A stretch of DNA of 48,608 nucleotides from an uncultured Collinsella sp. (GCA_902493615.1 CABUQK010000002.1:1-48608); one strand, 5' to 3'. Counted from the stretch's first letter, positions 17,876 to 25,950 are shown. The notes: generated from the sequence alone by a model not told the origin. Numbers and translations: made by a program.

Positions 17876-19228
17876 TTAGCTCTGAGCTCGCACGCGAGCG
17901 GCGCCGAGTTCGGTCAGATGGTATTTCTGGCCATGCTTGATGACCAAGCCGGCCTGCGCCAAGTCATTGAGCGTGCGTGACCAAGTGGGGGCCGAGTTTC
18001 CAAACGCCCTCGCCAGGTCGGTAGCACCGCACGCTTGATTTTGCGCCAGATAGCCCAGCGCGGCGTTGCCGCGATCGCTTACGAACACGTCCGGTTGTGG
18101 CTGCGCATACTGATTTGCTGCATTAGGATACATCATTTGAGCTGCTGGTTGTTGAGAACTCTGCATCGGCGGCATTTGCTGTTGAAAACTTTGAGGCCAC
18201 TGCTGGTAAGGCTGCGGAGACATCTGCTGGGCCCAGGGGTTGTACTGCTGCTGCGGCATCTGCTGGTACGGCTGCTGATATCCCTGCTGGTACTGCTGTG
18301 GGAACTGCTGGCCATACCCCAGTGGCGGCATCTGCTGATATGGATATCCCTGTTGGTACGGCTGATATCCCATTTGCTGGCCACCCGGTGCCCCCGTTGC
18401 CTGCTGCATTGCTGCTGCATCCTGATCCGCCAGCGGCATGGCCTCTGGCGCGTTTGGCGGCATCGACATCGATGCCGCCTGGGGCTCTTGTGTAGGAAAC
18501 ATTCCGGGCTGCTGCATCTGTCCCACGGGGGGCTGCATCTGCTGCGTTGCCATGGGCGGCTGCGCAAAAGCTCCCGGCAGGGGATATGTGGGCTGCTCCG
18601 TCTCGGGCCGCACGGCAGCACCGCGTCCGCCGGCACGCTCTATTTCCTGCACGCGTTTAGGGTCCAGGCTTACCGTAACCACGGTGCCGTTGCCCATGTT
18701 GTCCTCGATGGACACGGCCCCGCCGGCGTTTTCCAAATACTCCTGCACCATGGGAAACCCTGCTCCGGTTCCACGGATATAGCGCTTCATCTTGCTGTTT
18801 GCGCTGGTAACGCCAAAGTCGAAAGCGCGCTCCTTGTCGTCGATGCCGGGTCCTTGATCAGCAAAGCGGATGGTGTCTCCGCCGTCCAGAATCGAGATGA
18901 TGGGCTCGGCAAAGTGCGCGTGGATAAAGTTTTCGACAATCTCGCGGATGACCATGAGCGAGATATGGCCACCTTGTTCTTTCATGCACTGGTAGACGGT
19001 GTTGGTCGTCTCTTCCAAATACGTGCGGACATCTTGCGGATCAATGACGATCACACGCGGTGTCGACAGCATGTCGTCATAGACGGCGATGCGCGCGGCG
19101 TACATGGCTTTTGGCGCCTGCGTGGTCGTCTGCTCGCCTTCCTCACGCTCTTCGCGCACGCCGGTGATGTGCTCGTTGTCGGGTGCCGGGTCTCCGGAAT
19201 CGACCATGGTGTAAAAGTCGTCAGACAT
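17876..19228 (-). CDS. GHKL ATPase-low-complexity-winged helix protein at the origin
   Basis: The 450-residue protein begins with an acidic tail. A histidine-kinase-type ATPase domain follows (about residues 55-190), with N-box EIVENFIHAHF (97-107), G1 ADQGPGI (123-129) and G2 GTGAGF (153-158). There is no phospho-acceptor (DHp) domain and no transmembrane segment. Residues 210-375 are a very biased Q/P/M/Y/G-rich stretch with PYQQ and QQMP-type repeats. The last 70 residues form a likely winged helix (ALGYLAQNQACGATDLARAFG...TWSRTLNDLAQAGLVIKHGQKYHLTELG). It is the first gene of the dnaA transcription unit and borders the DnaA-box cluster. A DNA-bound ATP switch at the origin is a reasonable guess; anti-sigma-like or SpoIIAB-like use of the ATPase is an alternative. 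Confidence 0.75.
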   Translation of the reverse strand: MSDDFYTMVDSGDPAPDNEHITGVREEREEGEQTTTQAPKAMYAARIAVYDDMLSTPRVIVIDPQDVRTYLEETTNTVYQCMKEQGGHISLMVIREIVENFIHAHFAEPIISILDGGDTIRFADQGPGIDDKERAFDFGVTSANSKMKRYIRGTGAGFPMVQEYLENAGGAVSIEDNMGNGTVVTVSLDPKRVQEIERAGGRGAAVRPETEQPTYPLPGAFAQPPMATQQMQPPVGQMQQPGMFPTQEPQAASMSMPPNAPEAMPLADQDAAAMQQATGAPGGQQMGYQPYQQGYPYQQMPPLGYGQQFPQQYQQGYQQPYQQMPQQQYNPWAQQMSPQPYQQWPQSFQQQMPPMQSSQQPAAQMMYPNAANQYAQPQPDVFVSDRGNAALGYLAQNQACGATDLARAFGNSAPTWSRTLNDLAQAGLVIKHGQKYHLTELGAARVRAQS

Positions 19229-19471
19229 GCCGCTCGCAATCTTTCAAAAGGTTTCGAACAAATAGTAGCTCACCGTGCAATGTTTCTCATCTTTCGACAA
19301 CTTTTCAAAACCTGTTGAAAACTTTGGAAAACGGACGAAAAGTTCTCAACATTGCCAACATGACCTGTTGAAAACTCTATGAAATATCGTGAAAAGTGTT
19401 TCGTCGGCCCCGAGAGCTCACGGGCTTATGGGGGAACCGTGTGCACTCTGCAACCTTTTACCTTTGATTTC
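19229..19471. other. oriC, part 1 (DnaA-box-like cluster), putative
   Basis: The intergenic region between the divergent GHKL gene and rpmH contains repeated 9-mers close to TTTTCAACA: TTTTCAAAA (19302-19310), TGTTGAAAA (19313-19321 and 19366-19374, inverted) and TTCTCAACA (19343-19351). The looser relatives TTTCGAACA (19252-19260) and TTTCGACAA (19292-19300) lie beside them. The 11-mer CCTGTTGAAAA occurs twice here and once, inverted, upstream of dnaN. Genes diverge from this point on both sides. Together with 15898-16135 this would be a bipartite origin spanning dnaA, as in Bacillus subtilis. Confidence 0.65.
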
Positions 19472-19501
19472 TTGACATTTGAACATTGATTTCCCTACAA
19501 T
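19472..19501 (+). promoter_or_regulatory. rpmH promoter
   Basis: A consensus TTGACA -35 (19472-19477) and a TACAAT -10 (19496-19501) are 18 bases apart. It is one of the best sigma-70-type promoters in the window and drives the rpmH-rnpA-yidD-yidC set. Confidence 0.85.
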
Positions 19502-19573
19502 CTTCAAGCTCACGTGTCTATATCTGCGTCCGCGCCCCCGCGGACACTCGAAATGCAGCAGGAGGAACTTAAG

Positions 19574-19708
19574 ATGAAGCGTACGTATCAGCCTAATAAG
19601 CGTAAGCGTGCCAAGACCCATGGCTTCCGTGCCCGTATGGCCACTAAGGGTGGTCGTGCCGTGCTCGCCCGTCGTCGCGCCAAGGGCCGCAAGCGTCTCA
19701 CTGTCTAG
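19574..19708 (+). CDS. rpmH: 50S ribosomal protein L34
   Basis: The protein is 44 residues (MKRTYQPNKRKRAKTHGFRARM...KGRKRLTV), the normal L34 length and sequence. I chose the ATG at 19574, just after AGGAGGAACTTAAG. An in-frame ATG at 19514 would add a non-conserved tail. rpmH-rnpA next to dnaA is the classic origin-side arrangement. Confidence 0.98.
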   Translation: MKRTYQPNKRKRAKTHGFRARMATKGGRAVLARRRAKGRKRLTV

Positions 19709-19728
19709 CAGCGATACACACATCTCGC

Positions 19729-20067
19729 ATGAAGACTATTAAGTCTCGGCAAGATTTCGAGCATGTGTTCAGTCAGGGGCGTCGTTTCAATCACCCTCTG
19801 ATTCGAATGACCATATGTGAATCGGTTGGCGAAGGCGACTCCGGAAGGGTCGCCTTCGTTGGTGCTAAGCGACTCGGTTGTGCCGTCGTGCGCAACCGGT
19901 CTAAGCGTGTGATGCGCGAGGCCGCCCGCAGCTGCGGATTTCCCGTTGCGGGTTATGACATCATCTTGTTTGCAACTCCCAAGACGAGGGTTTCCTCGCC
20001 GCAGGAGATGGACAAGGCGTTGCGTTCGCTTATGAAGCGCGCCGGCGTTGCCGGGGAGGAGCGATGA
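19729..20067 (+). CDS. rnpA: ribonuclease P protein component
   Basis: The 112-residue basic protein has the RnpA signature RLGCAVVRNRSKRVMREAAR and N-terminal IKSRQDFEHVFSQGRRF. It assists the RNase P RNA in removing tRNA 5' leaders. It lies 20 bases after rpmH and overlaps yidD by 4 bases. Confidence 0.97.
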   Translation: MKTIKSRQDFEHVFSQGRRFNHPLIRMTICESVGEGDSGRVAFVGAKRLGCAVVRNRSKRVMREAARSCGFPVAGYDIILFATPKTRVSSPQEMDKALRSLMKRAGVAGEER

Positions 20068-20288
20068 GCAATCATGTTTTGCGACGTGTTGCCATCGCTC
20101 CTATTCGCATATATCAACAGGTTATTTCGCCCTTATTGCCTGACGCCTGCATTTATTATCCAACGTGCTCGCAGTACGCCATCCAGGCGATTGAGAAGTA
20201 CGGTGTTTTGAGAGGCTGCTGGCTTGCCGTGAGGCGCATCGCTCGCTGCAATCCCCTGCACGTCGGCGGTTATGACCCTGTGCCTTAG
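20064..20288 (+). CDS. yidD: membrane protein insertion efficiency factor YidD
   Basis: The 74-residue protein has the family core PTCSQYAIQAIEKYGVLRGCWLAVRRIARCNP and the end GGYDPVP. It overlaps rnpA (ATGA-type) and precedes yidC. YidD is a peripheral inner-membrane protein that helps YidC-dependent insertion. Confidence 0.96.
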   Translation: MSNHVLRRVAIAPIRIYQQVISPLLPDACIYYPTCSQYAIQAIEKYGVLRGCWLAVRRIARCNPLHVGGYDPVP

Positions 20289-20317
20289 CGGGCACTCGCT
20301 ATCGGAGGAAAACTTAC

Positions 20318-21088
20318 ATGTGGGATTGGATCGTTAACATCCTTTTCGAGCTGCTCAAGCTCATCCAGACCTTTGCGGTCGACTGGGGCCTGTCCATCAT
20401 CATCCTGGTGGTCATCATCCGTCTGCTGCTGACGCCGCTTATGCTCAAATCGACCAAGTCGACGGCTCGTATGCAGGTGCTGCAGCCCAAGATGCTCGAG
20501 ATCCAGGAGCGCTATGCCGACGATCCCCAGCGTCAGGCCGAGGAGATGCAGAAGTTCTACAGCGAGAACAAGTTCAACCCGATGGCTGGTTGTCTGCCGC
20601 TGTTGATTCAGATGCCTGTCATGTTCGCCCTATTTACGCTGCTGCGTAACCTGCCGGACTACTTTAACGACGGCACGTTCTCGCTCTTTAATATTCTGCC
20701 CGACCTGACCACCACGCCGAGTGCCTCCTTTGCCGATGGCTTTATGGTCGCGCTGCCTGCGCTGGTCTGCCTGATCCTGTTCGCTGTCCTGACCCTGATT
20801 CCGCAGCTCTATATGTCGCGCAACCAGACCGGCCAGCAGGCTCAGAGTATGCGTATGATGGCCGTTGTCATGACGGTCATGATGCTTTGGATGGGTTGGA
20901 GCCTTCCCGTTGGTGTTCTGCTGTTCTACGACGTCTCGTCTTCTTGGCAGGTTATCCAGCAGATTTTTGTGACCCAGAAGGTCATCGACAAGGCGAAGGC
21001 CGATGAGGAGGAGCGCCTTAAGAACGCGCCGCTGCAGGTTGAGGTCACTCGTCGCGAGAAGAAGCCGCGCCCTCACAAGAAGAAGTAG
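20318..21088 (+). CDS. yidC: membrane protein insertase YidC/Oxa1
   Basis: The 256-residue protein is the short Gram-positive form without the large periplasmic domain. Five hydrophobic segments are visible. A positively charged cytoplasmic loop (STKSTARMQVLQPKMLEIQERY) and the conserved FNPMAGCLPLLIQMPV are present. The end is a very basic tail (RREKKPRPHKKK) that would contact the ribosome. It has no lipobox at the start, unlike SpoIIIJ-type lipoprotein homologues. Confidence 0.96.
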   Translation: MWDWIVNILFELLKLIQTFAVDWGLSIIILVVIIRLLLTPLMLKSTKSTARMQVLQPKMLEIQERYADDPQRQAEEMQKFYSENKFNPMAGCLPLLIQMPVMFALFTLLRNLPDYFNDGTFSLFNILPDLTTTPSASFADGFMVALPALVCLILFAVLTLIPQLYMSRNQTGQQAQSMRMMAVVMTVMMLWMGWSLPVGVLLFYDVSSSWQVIQQIFVTQKVIDKAKADEEERLKNAPLQVEVTRREKKPRPHKKK

Positions 21089-21132
21089 CGGGATATCAAT
21101 CTTATTTAGGTACCTAACTTTTGGAGTACGTT

Positions 21133-21702
21133 ATGTCTGAAGAGATCATCGAGGATATGCTTGAGGAGGTTGCCCCGCAGGTCGCGGGCGATTATCCCGA
21201 GATTGCACAGCGCTACAAGGCTGGTGAAGAGCTGACCGATGAGGAGCTCGACACCATTGCCGATGTTGCGATTTCCATCCTGCGTTCCATCCTTTCGCAC
21301 TTCGATGCCGCCAGCTCTCCTATCGATGAGTATGAGGGCGACGAGGGTGAGCTGATTTTGGATGTAACGGCTCCCGACCTTGCTGTTCTCATTGGCCGTC
21401 ATGGTCGCACCCTTGATGCCCTTCAGGTTATGTTCTCTTTGCTGGTGAGCCGCAAACTTGGCTTTAGGTATCCGGTTGTAGTGGACATCGAGGGATACAA
21501 GAGCCGCCGTCAGGACAAGGTTGCCTCCATGGCTCAGTCTGCTGCCGAGCGTGCCATTCGCACTCACAAGAGTGTTTCGCTTCCGCCCATGAATGCCTAC
21601 GAGCGTCGACTGGTTCACATTGCGCTTCGTGGCAATGATACCGTCGATACTCATTCTGAGGGTTCTGACCCTGATCGCCATGTGGTGATTGTTGCTCGAT
21701 AA
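21133..21702 (+). CDS. khpB: KhpB/Jag-type RNA-binding protein
   Basis: The protein is 189 residues from the ATG at 21133, after GGAGTACGTT; the in-frame TTG at 21121 precedes that site. An acidic N-terminus is followed by a KH domain (VLIGRHGRTLDALQVMFSLLV) and a C-terminal R3H domain (PMNAYERRLVHIAL). The Jag-N domain typical of Firmicutes proteins is absent. KhpB with KhpA binds RNAs and influences cell division in streptococci. Position after yidC is conserved. A strong terminator follows. Confidence 0.9.
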   Translation: MSEEIIEDMLEEVAPQVAGDYPEIAQRYKAGEELTDEELDTIADVAISILRSILSHFDAASSPIDEYEGDEGELILDVTAPDLAVLIGRHGRTLDALQVMFSLLVSRKLGFRYPVVVDIEGYKSRRQDKVASMAQSAAERAIRTHKSVSLPPMNAYERRLVHIALRGNDTVDTHSEGSDPDRHVVIVAR

Positions 21703-21720
21703 TCTACTCGAGCTTATGCT

Positions 21721-21752
21721 AAGGGGACGTGGTTTCCACGTCCCCTTTTTTT
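21721..21752 (+). terminator. intrinsic terminator after khpB
   Basis: The stem AAGGGGACGTGG/CCACGTCCCCTT is followed by a T-run. It ends the rpmH-khpB unit. The downstream rsmG start is placed after it. Confidence 0.9.
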
Positions 21753-21798
21753 GTCAAAAGTTCTCGATACACTGATTTTTGTCAGAAAGGAGCTCTCG

Positions 21799-22536
21799 TT
21801 GTTAGTACTTACTGATCAGCAGGCTGACGAGATGTCGAGTCGTCTAGCTTTCTATTGCAAAGAGTATTCCTTGAGCGTAACTGATGTTGAGCTGAGGAAA
21901 TGTATTAAGCATTTGGATTTGGTTCTAGAAACAAATAAGACAACCAATCTCACCCGAATTCTTAACGTAGAAGATGCTGCAGTACTTCATATCCTCGACT
22001 CACTTGTTTTACTCCCCTATATCAATAAGGCTCCAGAGGGAGCTATGCTCGATATGGGTACAGGTGCGGGCTTCCCTGGTATTCCGTTAACCATAGCCAC
22101 GCATCGTAAAGCTACTTATATTGACTCTGTTGGCAAGAAGGTTGATGCTGTCGATTCTTTTGTCCATGCTCTTGGATTGAAACATGCTCATGCGGTTCAT
22201 GATCGTCTTGAAGAATATGCTCGAAGCCATAAGAGGCAGTTCTCCGTTGTAACCGCCCGCGCACTGGCCTCTCTACCGATTCTTGTTGAGTATGCGGCTC
22301 CGTACCTGAAGGATGGAGGGCTATTTGTTATCACCAAGGGCAATCCTTCGGATGAGGAGCTTGCTTCCGGTATGTCAGCAGCTAAGATTTGCGGCTTCAC
22401 TTTGCTTCTGAATGACGCAATTGATTTGCCTGAAGACTTGGGTCACAGGGAGTTCATTGTTCTTAAGAAGAGTCATCCAGCATCCGTTTCATTGCCTCGT
22501 GCAAATGGCATGGCAAAGAAGAATCCGCTTGCCTAG
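21799..22536 (+). CDS. rsmG: 16S rRNA m7G527 methyltransferase RsmG
   Basis: The protein is 245 residues from the TTG at 21799, which follows AAAGGAGCTCTCG. A longer frame from 21751 would start inside the upstream terminator. The SAM-binding motif is MLDMGTGAGFPGIPL and the RsmG motif NKTTNLTRI is present, with TARALASLPILVEY downstream. RsmG methylates G527 of 16S rRNA; loss gives low-level streptomycin resistance elsewhere. From here to about 24.6 kb the DNA is visibly more AT-rich than both neighbours. Confidence 0.95.
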   Translation: MLVLTDQQADEMSSRLAFYCKEYSLSVTDVELRKCIKHLDLVLETNKTTNLTRILNVEDAAVLHILDSLVLLPYINKAPEGAMLDMGTGAGFPGIPLTIATHRKATYIDSVGKKVDAVDSFVHALGLKHAHAVHDRLEEYARSHKRQFSVVTARALASLPILVEYAAPYLKDGGLFVITKGNPSDEELASGMSAAKICGFTLLLNDAIDLPEDLGHREFIVLKKSHPASVSLPRANGMAKKNPLA

Positions 22537-22537
22537 A

Positions 22538-22553
22538 TGTTTCACGTGAAACA
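22538..22553. other. parS site 1
   Basis: Exact consensus TGTTTCACGTGAAACA, starting two bases after the rsmG stop codon. Confidence 0.96.
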
Positions 22554-22576
22554 TAATGGATACCAACAACTTGCAT

Positions 22577-22592
22577 TGTTTCACGTGAAACA
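22577..22592. other. parS site 2
   Basis: Exact TGTTTCACGTGAAACA, 39 bases after site 1. Confidence 0.96.
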
Positions 22593-22615
22593 TGGCGGTT
22601 GATATCGATTCGGAA

Positions 22616-22631
22616 TGTTTCACGTGAAACA
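22616..22631. other. parS site 3
   Basis: Exact TGTTTCACGTGAAACA, again 39 bases after the previous site. The even 39-base spacing of three sites upstream of parA suggests both centromere function and autoregulation of parAB. Confidence 0.96.
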
Positions 22632-22670
22632 TCCTCCGTTTAACAGCTTTAATACACACCAGGAGGGACC

Positions 22671-23471
22671 GTGGGATTTCGCGACGTTAATCGTTCTAAG
22701 AGCGCAAAAGACACGCGTATCATTGCAATCATCAATCAAAAAGGCGGCGTCGGTAAGTCAACGACAGCTGTAAATCTTGCAGCAGCACTGGGTGAGCAGG
22801 GTCGTAAGACACTGATTGTGGATTTTGATCCACAGGGAAACAGCACCAGTGGATTTGGAATAGAAAAAGAAGACCTTGATCACTGCATCTATGATGCATT
22901 GTTGAATGATGTGCCGGCAGAATCGCTTGTTCTTGATACAAATTGCAAAAAGGTATTCGTAATTCCGGCAACAATTCAGCTTGCAGGCGCAGAAATTGAG
23001 CTCGTAAGCGCAATTGCTCGTGAAACCCGCCTCAAAGATTTGCTTGAGCCAATTCAGGACGAGTTCGATTTCATTTTCATTGACTGTCCTCCTTCGCTCG
23101 GCCTGCTTACTATCAACGCCTTGACCGCAGCAGACAGCGTTTTGATTCCGATCCAGTGCGAATATTACGCACTCGAGGGCGTTACAAAGCTGCTTGAGTC
23201 AATGAAGATGGTCAAATCACGTCTGAACAAGGGCTTAGACACCTATGGAGTGCTTATGACCATGTATGACTCGCGTACTTCACTATCGAATCAGGTTGTT
23301 GAGGAAGTTCAATCGTACTTTGGTGATAAGGCGTTTAAGACGCTAATCCCACGTACGGTTAAAATCTCCGAAGCTCCGTCTTTTGGAGAACCGGTAATTA
23401 CCTATGCACCTCAGAATAAGGGTGCAAAAGCGTATATGAACCTTGCAAAAGAGGTGATCAAGCGTGCCTAG
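22671..23471 (+). CDS. parA: chromosome partitioning ATPase ParA/Soj
   Basis: The 266-residue protein starts at a GTG after AGGAGGGACC. The deviant Walker A KGGVGKSTT (about residues 24-32) includes the signature lysine. DFDPQGNST and FIDCPPSLG (Walker B) follow. ParA binds DNA non-specifically as an ATP dimer and moves ParB-parS complexes; it also affects DnaA in Bacillus. It overlaps parB by 8 bases. Confidence 0.97.
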   Translation: MGFRDVNRSKSAKDTRIIAIINQKGGVGKSTTAVNLAAALGEQGRKTLIVDFDPQGNSTSGFGIEKEDLDHCIYDALLNDVPAESLVLDTNCKKVFVIPATIQLAGAEIELVSAIARETRLKDLLEPIQDEFDFIFIDCPPSLGLLTINALTAADSVLIPIQCEYYALEGVTKLLESMKMVKSRLNKGLDTYGVLMTMYDSRTSLSNQVVEEVQSYFGDKAFKTLIPRTVKISEAPSFGEPVITYAPQNKGAKAYMNLAKEVIKRA

Positions 23472-24369
23472 TGTAAAGAAACGTGGCGGATTGGGGCGTG
23501 GACTCAATGCTTTGGTCTCAGAGGCCGAGTATGAGACAGGTGGTTCGGCTGTGTCGGCTTCAAATGCCGCATCTGAAACAAAGCTACCTATTGAGGATAT
23601 TGTTCCCAACCCTAATCAGCCGCGAATTCACTTTAACGAAACTGAACTACGAGAGCTAAGTGAATCTATCCAGGAACACGGTGTTTTGCAGCCTCTCTTG
23701 GTTCGTAAACATGGCAACGGATATGAAATCATTGCTGGCGAGCGTCGCTATCAGGCATCCAAACTGGCAGGCCTTGAGGAACTGCCGGTCATCATTAAGG
23801 AAGTTAATGATGAAGAAATGCTGGCTCTTGCTCTTATCGAAAATCTTCAGCGTTCCGATCTGAATCCCGTCGAAGAGGCTAAGGGCTATCGACAGCTCAT
23901 CGATGCCAGCGGTATGACCCAGGAGGCTCTATCAAAGGCTGTCAGTAAGTCACGTTCTGCAATTACAAATTCTCTTCGCCTTCTCGATCTTCCTGAAGTC
24001 GTACAGCAGATGATATTCGAAGGAAAACTCACAGCAGGTCACGCTCGGGCGATTCTTGCAGTTCCATATGAGGATGCCAGAATTAGGCTTGCGAAGAAGG
24101 TTGTTGCAGAAGGCCTTTCGGTCCGTGCGACAGAAAATCTTGCTCCGTTATTTTCTGCCGGAGAGACACCGAAGACCCCTAGGCCTGCAACACCTCAGTC
24201 GTACAAGAAGGCAGCGCGCGTTCTTCGTCAGGTATTTAATACCAACGTGCGCGTGAAGAGCTCACGTGGAAAGAATAAGATTGAGATTGAGTTTAAAGAC
24301 GAGGAGGAGCTCTCTCGTATTCTTGGCGAAATGATTCAGTTTGATCAAGGAGGCCAAGATGAGGAATAA
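23464..24369 (+). CDS. parB: chromosome partitioning protein ParB/Spo0J
   Basis: The 301-residue protein starts at a GTG that overlaps the parA stop codon. The CTP-binding region has NPNQPRIHFNETELRELSESI and IIAGERRYQASKLAG. ALIENLQRSDLNPVEEA and the HTH MTQEALSKAVSKSRSAITNSLRLLDLP follow. The C-terminal dimerisation part is at about residues 250-300. It loads on parS and spreads as a CTP-dependent clamp. Its stop overlaps the start of the next small gene. Confidence 0.97.
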   Translation: MPSVKKRGGLGRGLNALVSEAEYETGGSAVSASNAASETKLPIEDIVPNPNQPRIHFNETELRELSESIQEHGVLQPLLVRKHGNGYEIIAGERRYQASKLAGLEELPVIIKEVNDEEMLALALIENLQRSDLNPVEEAKGYRQLIDASGMTQEALSKAVSKSRSAITNSLRLLDLPEVVQQMIFEGKLTAGHARAILAVPYEDARIRLAKKVVAEGLSVRATENLAPLFSAGETPKTPRPATPQSYKKAARVLRQVFNTNVRVKSSRGKNKIEIEFKDEEELSRILGEMIQFDQGGQDEE

Positions 24370-24613
24370 GATTTTAACAGCGATTGCATTGGCTTCGACT
24401 GTCGTGGCTGGTGCCTTTGCTGGCTATAAGATCGCGACAGACGATGAACTGCGAGGTCGTTTGCTTCGTGGCGCGCAAGATATCGTCGATACTTCCAAAA
24501 AGAAAATGGATGTTATGACGGAAGATGTTGCCATGCGTACTGCTCAGGTAACGAAGAATCCCAAGATTAATCAAGGTTGGGTTAGCAACCAATGGGAAAA
24601 TGTAGGCTATTAG
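24359..24613 (+). CDS. small membrane-anchored protein downstream of parB
   Basis: The protein is 84 residues from the ATG at 24359, with AAGGAGGCC just before; it overlaps the parB 3' end by 11 bases. A hydrophobic N-terminus (ILTAIALASTVVAGAFAGYKIA) is followed by a charged helical region (DDELRGRLLRGAQDIVDTSKKKMDVMTEDVAMRTAQ), in the style of YtxH-like proteins. Tight coupling to parB suggests co-expression; a functional link is not shown. Confidence 0.78.
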   Translation: MRNKILTAIALASTVVAGAFAGYKIATDDELRGRLLRGAQDIVDTSKKKMDVMTEDVAMRTAQVTKNPKINQGWVSNQWENVGY

Positions 24614-24641
24614 GTACCTAACAATTACTCAGCATATTTTG

Positions 24642-24684
24642 AGGGGTCCTTGTCTGATTCACGAGACAAGGACCCCTTATTTTG
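24642..24684 (+). terminator. intrinsic terminator of the parAB unit
   Basis: The perfect 14-base stem AGGGGTCCTTGTCT/AGACAAGGACCCCT is followed by a T-rich stretch. Confidence 0.85.
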
Positions 24685-24737
24685 GCCGTAAAAAATGGGA
24701 CAGGTAGCAGCTGATTCAAAATCGAAGTCAATAAATG

Positions 24738-24775
24738 AAACGGCCCCGGTTGCATATTCTACAACCGGGGCCGTT
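24738..24775 (-). terminator. intrinsic terminator of rlmN
   Basis: The perfect stem ACGGCCCCGGTTG/CAACCGGGGCCGT is followed on the minus strand by a T-rich run. Confidence 0.82.
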
Positions 24776-24778
24776 CGA

Positions 24779-24794
24779 TGTTTCACATGAAACG
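24779..24794. other. degenerate parS-like site
   Basis: TGTTTCACATGAAACG differs from the parS consensus at two of 16 positions. It lies between the rlmN stop codon and its terminator, about 2.1 kb from the triple parS array. It may be a weak ParB site or a decayed copy. Confidence 0.5.
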
Positions 24795-24812
24795 TTTTGG
24801 GGCGCGACTCCC

Positions 24813-25865
24813 CTATGCGTTCTTCTGAACTTTGAAGCGCTGTTTCAGCTGTCCGCAAGCGGCGTCAATATCGTTACCACGGGAGTTACGAATCGTAGTC
24901 TCGATGCCACGGGACTCAAGACGACGCTGAAGATCCTCAACCTTATGAATCGGCGACGGCTTGAGCGGGCTGCCCTCGATGTCGTTAAGCTGAATCAGGT
25001 TAACGTGGCACAACGTTCCCTCGCAGAAGTCGCAGAGCGCCTGCATCTCGGGATTCGTATCGTTGACGCCTTCGATCATGGCATACTCATAGGTCGGGCG
25101 GCGGCCAGTCTTCTCGGTGTAGAGCTGAAGCGCCTCGTGGAGGCGAAGCAGCGTGTACTTCTTAACACCGGGCATGAGCTTATTGCGCGTCGACTGGATG
25201 GCGGAATGCAGGGAAACGGCAAGCGTGAACTGCTCGGGGATGTCGGCAAATTTGCGAATACCGGGAATAACGCCGCTGGTGGAGACGGTGAGGTGACGGG
25301 CGCCGATACCGATTCCATCGGGGTCGTTGAGGATTCGCAGCGCCTTGAGAACCTCGTCGTAGTTGGCAAACGGCTCGCCCTGGCCCATGAAGACAACGCT
25401 CGTGACACGCTCGCCAAAGTCGTTGGATACATGAAGTACCTGGTCGACGATCTCCTGAGCGGTCAGAGAGCGCTTGAGGCCGTTGAGGCCGGTAGCGCAA
25501 AAGGCGCAGCCCATGCCACAGCCAGCCTGGGTGGAAACGCAGACGGAAAGCTTGTTACGACGGGGCATACCGACAGCCTCGACGGAAACGCCGTCGTGGT
25601 ACTCGACCAGATACTTGCGAGAGCCATCTTTGGAAACCTGCTTGGTTAGTTCAGTCGGCGTGTCAAAGGTAAAAGCCTCTTTAAGCTGCTCGCGGAAAGC
25701 CTTGGGAAGGTTGGTCATATCGTCAAACGAACAAACGTTCTTCTCGAAGACCCATTCGATGAGCTGCTTCGCGCGGAAGGCGGGCTGGCCAAGTTCGGCC
25801 ACAAGGTCGCGAATATCGTTTTGGCTCAAGTCGCGAATGTCCTGAGATTTAGTCCTGGGATTCAT
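24813..25865 (-). CDS. rlmN: 23S rRNA/tRNA C2-adenosine methyltransferase RlmN
   Basis: This 350-residue radical-SAM enzyme has the cluster motif CGMGCAFCATG (about residues 115-125). GQGEPFANYDEV, the conserved MPGVKKYTL region and the C-terminal cysteine region NDIDAACGQL follow. RlmN methylates A2503 of 23S rRNA and A37 of some tRNAs. It is monocistronic, convergent with parAB and divergent from ddl. Confidence 0.97.
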   Translation of the reverse strand: MNPRTKSQDIRDLSQNDIRDLVAELGQPAFRAKQLIEWVFEKNVCSFDDMTNLPKAFREQLKEAFTFDTPTELTKQVSKDGSRKYLVEYHDGVSVEAVGMPRRNKLSVCVSTQAGCGMGCAFCATGLNGLKRSLTAQEIVDQVLHVSNDFGERVTSVVFMGQGEPFANYDEVLKALRILNDPDGIGIGARHLTVSTSGVIPGIRKFADIPEQFTLAVSLHSAIQSTRNKLMPGVKKYTLLRLHEALQLYTEKTGRRPTYEYAMIEGVNDTNPEMQALCDFCEGTLCHVNLIQLNDIEGSPLKPSPIHKVEDLQRRLESRGIETTIRNSRGNDIDAACGQLKQRFKVQKNA

Positions 25866-25950
25866 GGAAGCCTTTCGATTTTGGGGAAACGTAGAGGGTA
25901 TCGCTACAATATGGTATCAGCTGCAGAAATTATAGAGGAGGAGTCTGCCC

